Assembly: GCA_045603125.1 (NCBI GenBank)
Contig: JAZULN010000007.1
Location: forward strand, 1-29,088
DNA: 29,088 nucleotides
Origin: CAKSFT01 sp045603125
Lineage (GTDB): Bacteria; Bacillota; Clostridia; UBA1381
Direction of reading: 5' to 3'
Part shown: piece by piece, positions 22,070 to 29,088 of the stretch
Position numbering within the stretch: position 1 is the first letter of the stretch
Layout of the letters: every line of letters starts with the position of its first letter
Translations under genes and position numbers: made by a program
Notes under the pieces: model-generated
What the model was told of the DNA's origin: nothing
Database searches by the model: none
Seen by the model: the letters and a program-made list of their open reading frames with translations, nothing else

Positions 22070-22117
22070 CGAAAAATTAGACTTTGTTGATTTTATCCGT
22101 TTTTTAGGAGAGCGATT

Positions 22118-22876
22118 ATGAAAACATACACATCATTTGACATATATAAAGCCCTGAAGTCTTGCTTAAAAGACGATGAGGATTTTTTAATGCATCTATC
22201 CTTTAAGTCGTTAGGCAATTTGGAAAATGGGTTTGAGGACTTATTTTCAGGTATAAAAATGAGAGATGGCGGAACATCCATGTTCGGTGCGTTTAGTTTT
22301 TATGCGGTAACCAAGGAGAACCCGAACTTTGATTTAGAAAATACTCCCGTATCCATTGGGGCGTTCCCTGAATGGTTAAGAAAATGCGACGGGGTCAAAC
22401 GATCCATTCACCCAACCCACTCGGTTTTAGCGTATGGTGAGAGGCGGGATAAATATATAGAAAACCATGAGAAAGACTCTACCCCTTGTGGCAAAAATTC
22501 GCCACTTATGAAACTAACAGAGGTGGGAGGAAAAATTCTGATGGTTGGCTGTGGACTAAAGCCAAATACAACAATGCACGGCATTGAGGAATTAATAGAA
22601 ACCCCTTATGTTTTAGAAAAGCATAAGACGAAATATCACATAAAAGCAGGCGATGAAGAGTGGGACAAGGAATATTTTGCTCATTGGTTTTCGGATGATG
22701 ACGGATACCACTATGCTCAACGCTATGATAGAGTTGAGGATATAATGAAGATAGAAAAAAAGGAATTTTTAGATACATTTATTTATATCATCCCGGCGGA
22801 TGAGCTAAGGGAAAAGGCGGGGAATATGATAAAGAAAAACCCATTATATTTTGTTGATAGGGTAAGGGAATTATAG
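22118..22876 (+). CDS. AAC(3)-family N-acetyltransferase-like protein
   Basis: Members of the antibiotic N-acetyltransferase family transfer acetyl from acetyl-CoA to the 3-amino group of aminoglycosides. Others, such as YokD, have unknown substrates. The 252-residue protein carries the family hallmarks: FKSLGNLENG in the N-terminal part, MGAF-like VSIGAFPEWLRK, the active-site segment VKRSIHPTHSVLAYG and SPLMKLTEVGGKILMVGCGL. It appears complete. Its position 13 bases before lexA and behind a shared promoter suggests a stress-related role rather than an acquired resistance cassette; no mobile element is nearby. Actual aminoglycoside activity cannot be predicted. Confidence 0.85.
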   Translation: MKTYTSFDIYKALKSCLKDDEDFLMHLSFKSLGNLENGFEDLFSGIKMRDGGTSMFGAFSFYAVTKENPNFDLENTPVSIGAFPEWLRKCDGVKRSIHPTHSVLAYGERRDKYIENHEKDSTPCGKNSPLMKLTEVGGKILMVGCGLKPNTTMHGIEELIETPYVLEKHKTKYHIKAGDEEWDKEYFAHWFSDDDGYHYAQRYDRVEDIMKIEKKEFLDTFIYIIPADELREKAGNMIKKNPLYFVDRVREL

Positions 22877-22889
22877 AAAGGAGAAAGTT

Positions 22890-23513
22890 ATGGCAGAATT
22901 AACAGCAAAAGATTATGAGATTTTGGATTTTATTGGACGACAGTTGGAGGAAAAAGGGTTTCCGCCATCGGTAAGAGAGATTTGTGAAGCGGTGGGGTTA
23001 AGCTCCACAGCAACAATCCATGCAAGACTAAAAAAACTGGAAAAACACGGAAAAATTATAAGAGATGCCGCAAAAAACCGCTCTATTATGATGGTTGGGA
23101 AAGAACCGCCGAAGAGTGTTCAGTATAATGATGATAAATATCTGGATGTACCGGTTTATGGTAGGGTTACCGCAGGTGTGCCGATAACGGCGGTGGAGGA
23201 TGTACAGGATACATTTCCTTTGCCTATGGATTTTGCCCGAAATAAAGACTTATTTATGCTAAAGGTTCAGGGTGAATCCATGATAAATGTGGCAATTTTA
23301 GACGGAGATTTAATTATTGTCCAAAAGCAAGCCACTGCAAATAACGGTGACATTGTTGTAGCACTTTTAGACGGCGAAAACGCAACAGTAAAAACCTTCT
23401 ATAAGGAGAACGGACATTTCCGTCTGCAGCCGGAAAACGACTATATGGAGCCAATTATAGTGAGTGAGCTTTCAATACTTGGAAAAGTTGTGGGAGTTTT
23501 CCGTAAACTATAG
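22890..23513 (+). CDS. lexA: LexA repressor
   Basis: LexA represses the SOS regulon and cleaves itself when stimulated by RecA filaments. The 207-residue protein has the N-terminal winged helix (PSVREICEAVGLSSTATIHA) and the S24 protease domain. The cleavage site is Ala95-Gly96 (RVTAGVP), the catalytic serine is Ser130 in QGESM and the general base Lys168 in NATVKTF. These positions match Bacillus LexA. It is the last gene of a likely operon with the acetyltransferase-like gene; no promoter or LexA box is present in the 13-base gap, so autoregulation would have to act at 21362-21401. Its stop codon overlaps the metK -35 box. Confidence 0.95.
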   Translation: MAELTAKDYEILDFIGRQLEEKGFPPSVREICEAVGLSSTATIHARLKKLEKHGKIIRDAAKNRSIMMVGKEPPKSVQYNDDKYLDVPVYGRVTAGVPITAVEDVQDTFPLPMDFARNKDLFMLKVQGESMINVAILDGDLIIVQKQATANNGDIVVALLDGENATVKTFYKENGHFRLQPENDYMEPIIVSELSILGKVVGVFRKL

Positions 23514-23539
23514 ACAAACTAGATATTTTCTGCTATAAT
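23511..23539 (+). promoter_or_regulatory. Promoter of metK
   Basis: TAGACA (23511-23516) and TATAAT (23534-23539) are 17 bases apart. The -35 begins in the stop codon of lexA. The leader of about 35 bases is too short to hold a SAM riboswitch or T-box, so metK is probably not controlled that way here. Confidence 0.7.
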
Positions 23540-23581
23540 GAATAGCGTAATTTGTATTACTAAAGTGAAAGGACTGATAAT

Positions 23582-24760
23582 ATGTCGAAGATGTTGTTTA
23601 CATCAGAATCTGTAACAGAAGGGCATCCGGATAAAATTTGCGATCGTGTATCTGACGCAATATTAGACGAAATTTTAAAGAAAGACCCAGAGGCCAGAGT
23701 TGCATGCGAAACTACCTGTACTACAGGAATTATCTCGGTAATGGGGGAAATTACAACTTCTACCTATGTGGATTTTCCAAAGGTTGCAAGAGATGTTGTG
23801 TTAGAAATTGGATACGACCGTGCAAAATATGGTTTTGACGGCCATACCTGTGCCGTAGTAACCTCGATAGACGAGCAATCGCCCGACATTGCTATGGGTG
23901 TAAATGAAGGGTTTGAGAGTAAAGCAGGAGAAACCGAAGACGGTAACCAGACAGGTGCCGGTGACCAGGGTATGATGTTTGGATATGCTTGTAACGAGAC
24001 ACCTGAACTTATGCCGATGCCAATTTCTCTTGCTCATAAATTAGCAAAAAAGCTTACAGAAGTTAGAAAAGACGGCACTCTTGATTATCTTCGCCCCGAC
24101 GGCAAGACTCAGGTTACCGTTTTATATGAAGACGGTGTGCCGGTAGCGGTAGACACTGTTGTTGTATCATCTCAACATTCACCCGATGTGGATTTAGAAA
24201 AGATCAGAAAAGATATAATAGAATATGTTGTAAAGCCAACTGTTCCGGCGGGACTTTTAACTGATGACACCAAGTATTTCATAAACCCCACAGGCAGATT
24301 TGTTGTGGGCGGTCCTCAAGGTGATAGCGGTCTTACAGGACGTAAAATTATAGTTGATACATACGGCGGCTATGCAAGACATGGCGGCGGTGCGTTCTCG
24401 GGTAAGGACCCGACTAAGGTTGACCGTTCAGCTGCATATGCTGCACGTTGGGTTGCGAAAAATGTTGTTGCGGCGGGTCTTGCTGATAAGTGCGAAATCC
24501 AGCTTGCATATGCTATTGGTGTTGCAAAGCCGGTGTCGGTAATGGTTGATACCTTTGGCACAGGAAAGTACTCGGATGAGGCGATTTCTGATGCGATATG
24601 CAAGGTGTTTGACCTTCGCCCCAATGCTATAATAAAAGAGCTTGACCTAAGAAAGCCTATCTATAAAGAGCTTTCGGCGTATGGTCATATGGGACGAGAA
24701 GACCTTGGTGTTAACTGGGAAAAGACCAACAAGGTAGAAGAATTAAAGAAGTTATTTTAA
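23582..24760 (+). CDS. metK: S-adenosylmethionine synthetase
   Basis: MetK makes S-adenosylmethionine from ATP and methionine. The 392-residue protein is the usual length and shows the ATP-binding segment ESVTEGHPDKICDRVSDAIL near the start, GAGDQGMMFGYA near residue 120, and the phosphate-binding region GGGAFSGKDPTKVDRSAAYA around 260-280. It has its own promoter and terminator. AAAGGA is eight bases before the ATG. Nothing is unusual apart from the very short leader. Confidence 0.97.
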   Translation: MSKMLFTSESVTEGHPDKICDRVSDAILDEILKKDPEARVACETTCTTGIISVMGEITTSTYVDFPKVARDVVLEIGYDRAKYGFDGHTCAVVTSIDEQSPDIAMGVNEGFESKAGETEDGNQTGAGDQGMMFGYACNETPELMPMPISLAHKLAKKLTEVRKDGTLDYLRPDGKTQVTVLYEDGVPVAVDTVVVSSQHSPDVDLEKIRKDIIEYVVKPTVPAGLLTDDTKYFINPTGRFVVGGPQGDSGLTGRKIIVDTYGGYARHGGGAFSGKDPTKVDRSAAYAARWVAKNVVAAGLADKCEIQLAYAIGVAKPVSVMVDTFGTGKYSDEAISDAICKVFDLRPNAIIKELDLRKPIYKELSAYGHMGREDLGVNWEKTNKVEELKKLF

Positions 24761-24765
24761 GGTTA

Positions 24766-24809
24766 AAAGGGCTGTTTAAAAACTCGGGGGTTTTAGACAG
24801 CCTCTTTTT
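24766..24809 (+). terminator. Rho-independent terminator of metK
   Basis: GGCTGTTTAAAA (24770-24781) pairs with TTTTAGACAGCC (24791-24802), with one G-U pair and a 9-base loop, followed by TCTTTTTA. Confidence 0.88.
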
Positions 24810-24887
24810 AAAAAGCGGATTAAGAAAAGCGCCACTATTAAATTTCAAAATTTTACATATACTAATTTTAAAAAGGATGTGAAAATT

Positions 24888-25736
24888 TTGAAAAAGACGC
24901 TGAAATCTTATTTAATAATAACATTGGGAACTATATTTGTAGCGAGTGGTGTATATTTTTTTGAATTCTCAAACAATTTTTCCACGGGCGGTGCCAGCGG
25001 GATAGCGATAGTTTTATCAAATGTCTTTGGAAAAATCTCACCATCGAAGATTGTCACCATAATAAATATTTTTCTGTTAGTTTTAGGATTTTTAGTTTTT
25101 GGCAAAAAATTTGCCTTAAAAACCATATATTCAACACTGCTTTTATCCTTTCTCTTAAATCTTTTCGAAGGGATATTCCCCATAAATAAGCCATTTACCG
25201 ACCAGAAAATGCTTGAGCTTTTTTTTGATATGATTTTAGTGTCCCTTGGCTCGGCTCTTATATTTAACGAAGAGGCAAGCTCGGGAGGGACAGATATTTT
25301 AGCTATGATTTTAAAAAAATTTACCGAGTTAGATATTGGAAAAGCCCTTATGGTAGTGGATTTTTTTGTGGTTTTGGCAGCCTTCTCGGTTTTTGGTGTC
25401 GAATTAGGGATGTTTTCCTTGTTTGCACTCGTAATCAGAACACTTGTGGTGGATAATGCGATAGAGAGTTTAAACACGTCAAAATTCTTTTTGGTTATAA
25501 CCGATAAGGATGAGGAGATTCTTCGGTATATAACCGAAAATCTAAAGCGTGGGGCTACATTTTCAGAACATTTTCGGGGTGCATATACAGGTGAGGATAA
25601 GACAATGATTATGGTTGTGGTAGACAGGCGTCAGGCGGTACGCCTAAAACATAAAATAAAAGAGGTAGATCCAAGGGCGTTTACAGTCATTTCAACATCG
25701 AGTGATATTATAGGCGATGGATTTAAAATGGCATAA
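24888..25736 (+). CDS. YitT-family membrane protein (DUF161/DUF2179)
   Basis: This is an integral membrane protein of a family common in Firmicutes with no settled function. Four to five hydrophobic segments occupy residues about 8-180. They include the motif NFSTGGASGIAIVLSNVFG and the second family signature NEEASSGGTDILAMIL. The soluble C-terminal DUF2179 domain (about 200-282) has RGATFSEHFRGAYTGEDKTMIMVVV. I prefer TTG 24888 as the start, eight bases after the core of AAAAGGATGTG; GTG 24879 lies inside that site. It is 11 bases before deoB and may be cotranscribed with it. No promoter is obvious in the gap after metK. Confidence 0.85.
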   Translation: MKKTLKSYLIITLGTIFVASGVYFFEFSNNFSTGGASGIAIVLSNVFGKISPSKIVTIINIFLLVLGFLVFGKKFALKTIYSTLLLSFLLNLFEGIFPINKPFTDQKMLELFFDMILVSLGSALIFNEEASSGGTDILAMILKKFTELDIGKALMVVDFFVVLAAFSVFGVELGMFSLFALVIRTLVVDNAIESLNTSKFFLVITDKDEEILRYITENLKRGATFSEHFRGAYTGEDKTMIMVVVDRRQAVRLKHKIKEVDPRAFTVISTSSDIIGDGFKMA

Positions 25737-25747
25737 GAGGTGGAAAT

Positions 25748-26860
25748 ATGAAACGTGTGTTTTTAATAGTGTTAGATAGTTTAGGCATTGGGGCAATGCC
25801 CGATTCTCATCTTTTTGGTGATGAAGGGGCAAATACTCTATATTCAATTTCAAAATCTCCTGAATTTAAGATTAAAAACATGAAGAAATTGGGTTTATTT
25901 AATATTGATGGCGTGGAGTGGGGAGAAAGAGTCGAAAAGCCTGAGGGTGTTATTGCAAGGATAGCAGAACTATCGAATGGCAAGGATACCACCACAGGCC
26001 ACTGGGAAATAGCAGGAGTTATAAGCAAAAAACCATTCCCAACGTACCCCGAAGGGTTTCCAGATGAGATTATAGATGAATTTACTAAAAGAACGGGGCG
26101 GGAAGTATTATGTAATAAGCCCTATTCGGGAACAAAGGTAATTGAAGATTATGGAGAGGAACATATAAATACCGGAAAACTAATAGTCTATACCTCTGCC
26201 GATAGCGTTTTTCAGATTGCGGCCCACGAAGATTATGTTAGTTTGGAGGAGTTATACCGTTATTGCAGGACTGCAAGGGAAATTTTAAAAGATGACCATG
26301 CCGTTGCCCGGGTTATTGCAAGACCCTTTAAGGGAGTGGCCCCTGAATTTTATAGAACTCCTAACCGTCACGATTTCTCTCTAAAACCGCCTAAAACAAT
26401 ACTGGATGACATTCTTGCTTTGGGAAAATCTGTGATAGGCATTGGGAAAATCAATGATATTTTTTCAGGATGTGGGATAAGTGAACACATCTTTACCAAA
26501 GATAATGCTGACGGGATTGAAAAAACAATAAAGTATTTGGATAAGGATTTTTCGGGATTATGTTTTGTAAATCTTGTAGATTTTGATATGCTCTATGGCC
26601 ACCGAAACGATATTTCAGGGTATGCAAAAGCACTGACTTATTTTGATGAAAAATTAGGTGAAATTCTAGAAAAGTTGGGAAAAGACGATGCCATAATAAT
26701 TACTGCCGACCATGGCTGTGACCCCGGTTTTTGTGGGACTGACCACACCCGTGAATATGTGCCGATGATTTATTATAAAAGGGGAATCGAACATAAAAAT
26801 CTCGGAACAATTAAAGGTTTTGACTACATAGGGAAAAGTATACTTAAGATGCTTTCTTAA
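25748..26860 (+). CDS. deoB: Phosphopentomutase
   Basis: DeoB interconverts ribose-1- and ribose-5-phosphate (and deoxy forms) in nucleoside salvage. The 370-residue protein is of the alkaline-phosphatase superfamily with the cap domain inserted. Metal- and phospho-threonine-binding residues are visible in VLDSLGIGAMPD, KDTTTGHWE, NLVDFDMLYGHRND and ADHGCDPGF with GTDHTREYVPM. It is slightly shorter than the usual about 390. AGAGGTGG precedes the start at good spacing. No other nucleoside-salvage genes are adjacent. A terminator hairpin follows, overlapping the start region of the next gene. Confidence 0.95.
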   Translation: MKRVFLIVLDSLGIGAMPDSHLFGDEGANTLYSISKSPEFKIKNMKKLGLFNIDGVEWGERVEKPEGVIARIAELSNGKDTTTGHWEIAGVISKKPFPTYPEGFPDEIIDEFTKRTGREVLCNKPYSGTKVIEDYGEEHINTGKLIVYTSADSVFQIAAHEDYVSLEELYRYCRTAREILKDDHAVARVIARPFKGVAPEFYRTPNRHDFSLKPPKTILDDILALGKSVIGIGKINDIFSGCGISEHIFTKDNADGIEKTIKYLDKDFSGLCFVNLVDFDMLYGHRNDISGYAKALTYFDEKLGEILEKLGKDDAIIITADHGCDPGFCGTDHTREYVPMIYYKRGIEHKNLGTIKGFDYIGKSILKMLS

Positions 26861-26869
26861 TGAATATTT

Positions 26870-26913
26870 AAAAAATCACATGCATAACATCTAATGTGGC
26901 AGGTGATTTTTTT
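26870..26913 (+). terminator. Terminator of deoB overlapping the amidase start
   Basis: AAAAAATCAC (26870-26879) pairs with GTGATTTTTT (26903-26912). Inner pairs TGC with GCA and ACAT with ATGT make an almost continuous stem, and seven T residues end it. The only Shine-Dalgarno-like sequence for the next gene (AGGTGA, 26901-26906) lies within the right arm. Confidence 0.8.
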
Positions 26914-27622
26914 GATTATTGTAAAAACAAAAAAGCAGGTTTTGGGAACGGTTCTTTCAATATTTTTAGGGATTTCGGTTGGCGCAATACTTCACTTTTC
27001 GTTTATAGCCGACACTTTCTCGGGGAATAGAGCTCAAAAAACCATAGTAATAGATGCAGGGCATGGGCTACCTGACGGCGGGACTGTTGGAGTGAGTGGG
27101 GTTATTGAGCAGGAGATAAATTTAAAAATCGCAAAAAAGGTGGAGGAGATTTTAAAGGGAAAGGGCTATATCACAGTTATGACAAGGTCTGGGGAGGATA
27201 GCATTGCAAAAGATGATAGTCTTTCCATTCGGGAGATGAAAATTCGGGATATGAAAAAGAGAAAGGAACTAATTAAAGAAAGTGATGCAGACCTGTTTCT
27301 ATCCATACATATGAATTCCTACCCTGACCCTAAAGTTTCGGGGCTTCGGGTGTTTTATTCGGCAAAGCATGGAAAGATTAAAGGATTAGCAGAGGATATC
27401 CAAAAAAAGATTTCAAAAATAACAGGTGCTAAAACCTATGCTGTAAAGACCGCCGATCGCGATTTATTCTTAATGAAGGATCCACCAATCCCGGCAATTT
27501 TAGTGGAGTGCGGGTTTTTGTCAAATCCTTCGGAGGAAAAAAAGCTATCAGGCGAGGAGTATCAAGCGAAAATTGCCTGGGCCATTGCAGACAGTATTGA
27601 AAAAGGGTTATCCAATAGATAA
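26912..27622 (+). CDS. N-acetylmuramoyl-L-alanine amidase, CwlD-like
   Basis: Amidase_3 enzymes are zinc hydrolases that cut the bond between muramic acid and the peptide stem. CwlD acts in forming spore-cortex muramic-lactam. The protein has an N-terminal hydrophobic anchor (LGTVLSIFLGISVGAILHF), then the catalytic domain: DAGHG (first zinc His), EQEINL (Glu ligand), LSIHMNS (second His) and LVECGFLSN with the catalytic Glu. I favour the TTG at 26912, five bases after AGGTGA, giving 236 residues. The ATG at 26894 lacks a ribosome binding site. Both are buried in a terminator-like hairpin. The length and anchor suit CwlD, which would imply a spore-forming relative, but vegetative amidases cannot be excluded. 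Confidence 0.85.
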   Translation: MIIVKTKKQVLGTVLSIFLGISVGAILHFSFIADTFSGNRAQKTIVIDAGHGLPDGGTVGVSGVIEQEINLKIAKKVEEILKGKGYITVMTRSGEDSIAKDDSLSIREMKIRDMKKRKELIKESDADLFLSIHMNSYPDPKVSGLRVFYSAKHGKIKGLAEDIQKKISKITGAKTYAVKTADRDLFLMKDPPIPAILVECGFLSNPSEEKKLSGEEYQAKIAWAIADSIEKGLSNR

Positions 27623-27631
27623 CCCTTTTTT
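27600..27631. terminator. Bidirectional terminator between the amidase and htrA
   Basis: AAAAGGGTTATC and GATAACCCTTTT pair around CAATA, with A and T tracts on either side. It overlaps the amidase stop codon and serves both convergent genes. Confidence 0.88.
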
Positions 27632-27640
27632 ATAGTCTTT

Positions 27641-28858
27641 TTATTCTGTTGGTGTGCTCTCTCCCAATGTAACATCAATTTCCAAAAGTTCACCTTTTCT
27701 GATAACGGTAAGCTTAATATTTTCGCCCGGTTTTTTCTTGTCTTTAATCTTATTTAAGCCTTCGAAGGTATTTACAACCTCGCCGTCTGCTTTGACAATT
27801 AAATCACCGGCCTTAAGACCTGCTTTTTCAGCCCCGCTATTACTGTCCACACTGTCTACCGATAAACCGTTCTTAGTTTGGGAAATGGTGATACCAAGCC
27901 ACGGTCTGCCAGTGACATATCCGTTTTGAATTAAGTCTTCAATAATCGGCTTTGCAATGTCGATTGCAATGGCAAACCCAATGCCTTCAACGTTTTCGCT
28001 GGAAAGCTTAATTGTATTTATGCCGATTACTTCGCCGTATTGGTTAACCAATGCACCACCGGAATTTCCCGGATTAATTGCAGCATCAGTCTGGAGAAGA
28101 TTATATTCGCTCTGGTCAACAGTCATAGTTCTGTTAACGGCACTGATTACCCCGGCGGTAACGGTTCCGGCAAGCTCCTGACCCAAAGGGTTCCCGATTG
28201 CGACTGCCAATTCTCCAACCTTAACCTTTTCAGAATATCCGAGGGTTGCAGCAGGAAGATCCTTTTTATCAATCTTTAAAACTGCAAGGTCGGATTTTTC
28301 GTCCTCACCTACAAGCTTTGCCACATACTCTTCGCCGGTATTTAATATTACCGAGATTTCGGTAGCATCGGCGATAACGTGTTGGTTGGTAACGATATAT
28401 CCGTCGTTACTGATTATTATCCCTGACCCGCTTCCTTGTTGGATGAGGTCGGTGTCAGACCCTTCGTTGGTATAGTAAAATCTTCCGGTCCAAGGGTCAT
28501 AATATCTTATCGGGGTAACTTTGGCTTTATTTATAACACCAACGCAACTTGGACCAACTTTTTCTGCAATTTCGCTGACACTTAGGGTGTTCTGGGAAAG
28601 ATTGTTGGTCGATAGTTGGCTCAGGTTTTCTTCAAGAGACGGCGATGGGGTTGTTGATGTGTGGATTACGGTAGTGTCGTTTTTAGGTGCGTTTTTTGAT
28701 AAGTAATAGTACACTCCGCCGCCAACCGCCAACGATGATATTGAGCTTGAAATTAAAGCTGTTATGAGGCAAAATATCCATACCTTTGTTTTTTTAGGTT
28801 TTTTTTGCTTTGGTTCATACATTATAAGTGCTGTTGAATCGGTAGGTTTAAATTTCAT
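27641..28858 (-). CDS. htrA: Membrane-anchored HtrA/DegP-like serine protease
   Basis: HtrA proteases degrade misfolded proteins outside the membrane. The 405-residue protein has a short cytoplasmic N-terminus (KQKKPKKTK), one transmembrane segment at about 27-53, a Ser/Thr-rich linker, a trypsin-like domain and one C-terminal PDZ domain (about 310-395). The triad is visible as His in TNQHVI, Asp in SDLAVL and Ser in INPGNSGGAL. AAAGGAG is correctly spaced before the ATG. It is monocistronic and convergent with the amidase gene. No CtsR-like heptad is seen upstream, so it appears outside that regulon. I could not identify a convincing promoter in the AT-rich upstream DNA. Confidence 0.93.
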   Translation of the reverse strand: MKFKPTDSTALIMYEPKQKKPKKTKVWIFCLITALISSSISSLAVGGGVYYYLSKNAPKNDTTVIHTSTTPSPSLEENLSQLSTNNLSQNTLSVSEIAEKVGPSCVGVINKAKVTPIRYYDPWTGRFYYTNEGSDTDLIQQGSGSGIIISNDGYIVTNQHVIADATEISVILNTGEEYVAKLVGEDEKSDLAVLKIDKKDLPAATLGYSEKVKVGELAVAIGNPLGQELAGTVTAGVISAVNRTMTVDQSEYNLLQTDAAINPGNSGGALVNQYGEVIGINTIKLSSENVEGIGFAIAIDIAKPIIEDLIQNGYVTGRPWLGITISQTKNGLSVDSVDSNSGAEKAGLKAGDLIVKADGEVVNTFEGLNKIKDKKKPGENIKLTVIRKGELLEIDVTLGESTPTE

Positions 28859-28997
28859 AAAAATGTCTCCTTTTATAGGTTATGACCTTATTATTTTCAT
28901 TTTGCATTTTTATAATACAATACGCTTTTTACACTGGTATGAATAAAAAGTAAAAAAATTATGAACCCCAAAAAAAAACAAGCCGTCAGTGAAGCGA

Positions 28998-29041
28998 TAT
29001 AATGATGGTAGACACTAAAAAAGTGTCTACCATCATTTTTT
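28998..29041 (+). terminator. 16-bp perfect hairpin with T-tract at the right edge
   Basis: AATGATGGTAGACACT (29001-29016) pairs with its exact complement (29022-29037) around five A residues and runs into a T-tract. TATAAT occurs at 28998-29003 and again at 29046-29051. No plus-strand gene precedes it: htrA reads away. It may end a small RNA or a short leader transcript, or be part of the leader of a gene starting beyond the window. AAAAGGAG at 29055-29062 hints at that gene, but the ATG at 29081 is too far from it for a confident start. Confidence 0.6.
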
Positions 29042-29088
29042 GTGATATAATAAAGAAAAGGAGAAAGTCGGATCGTAGCCATGTCGTT

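Noticed and set aside
22118..22876. Horizontally acquired antibiotic resistance cassette
   Set aside because: The AAC(3)-like gene has no flanking mobile element, is packed into an operon with lexA and has codon use like its neighbours. It looks like a resident family member of unknown substrate.
23540..23581. SAM riboswitch or T-box before metK
   Set aside because: The leader is only about 40 bases from the -10 box to the start codon and has no stem of the required kind.
24908..25477. 189-codon minus-strand open frame opposite the YitT-like gene
   Set aside because: It lies entirely antisense to a clear membrane protein gene, lacks a proper ribosome binding site and has shadow-like Lys/Ser/Pro-rich composition.
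29081..29088. Start of a new gene at ATG 29081
   Set aside because: The AAAAGGAG site is about 18 bases upstream, too far, and only two and a half codons are visible before the window ends.

Overview
The window comes from a low-GC Gram-positive bacterium, most likely an anaerobic member of the Clostridia. The evidence is the ctsR-mcsA-mcsB-clpC stress cluster, a CwlD-like amidase, LexA of the Bacillus type, an SLH-anchored surface protein, AAGGAGG ribosome binding sites and TTGACA/TATAAT-type promoters with 17-base spacers. No rRNA, tRNA, CRISPR array or transposase is visible.

Layout. Bases 1-382 are a non-coding, repeat-rich leader with hairpins, a palindrome and two copies of a 25-base repeat, ending in a promoter. 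Next come an SLH/SGNH-hydrolase surface protein (383-2383) and a convergent PRPP synthetase (2430-3557, minus). The CtsR heat-shock cluster (3770-10125) follows. It is unusual: a GH36 alpha-galactosidase-like gene sits between mcsA and mcsB, and McsA lacks its N-terminal zinc finger.

The centrepiece (10216-19348) is a bacterial microcompartment (BMC) operon. In order it encodes a class II sugar-phosphate aldolase (FucA/RhaD-like), a PduO-like cobalamin adenosyltransferase fused to a GlcG/PduO-C domain, a CoA-acylating aldehyde dehydrogenase, a zinc alcohol dehydrogenase, four hexameric shell proteins, the phosphotransacylase PduL, a pentameric vertex protein, a PduS-like Fe-S flavoprotein and a PduT-like trimeric shell protein with a candidate Fe-S cysteine. 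A DeoR-family regulator follows. The predicted pathway cleaves fuculose- or rhamnulose-1-phosphate to DHAP plus lactaldehyde. Lactaldehyde is then split between reduction to 1,2-propanediol and oxidation through lactyl-CoA to lactyl-phosphate, with NAD(H) and CoA recycled inside the shell. No glycyl-radical or B12-dependent diol dehydratase lies in the locus. Sugar isomerase, kinase, transporter and acyl kinase genes must be elsewhere. Four cargo enzymes carry similar amphipathic terminal helices that look like encapsulation peptides.

Downstream are a FliB/YkgJ-type cysteine-rich protein, a likely operon of DUF2007-like, cupin, AAC(3)-like acetyltransferase and lexA genes (21373-23513), then metK, a YitT-family membrane protein, phosphopentomutase (deoB), a cell-wall amidase, and a minus-strand membrane-anchored HtrA protease. 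The right edge holds a 16-bp perfect hairpin with a T-tract.

Several start codons were moved from the longest open frame to the codon correctly spaced from the Shine-Dalgarno sequence (clpC, two BMC-H genes, pduS, pduT-like, the FliB-like gene, yitT-like and the amidase). All functions are inferred from motifs read by eye; no database search was run.
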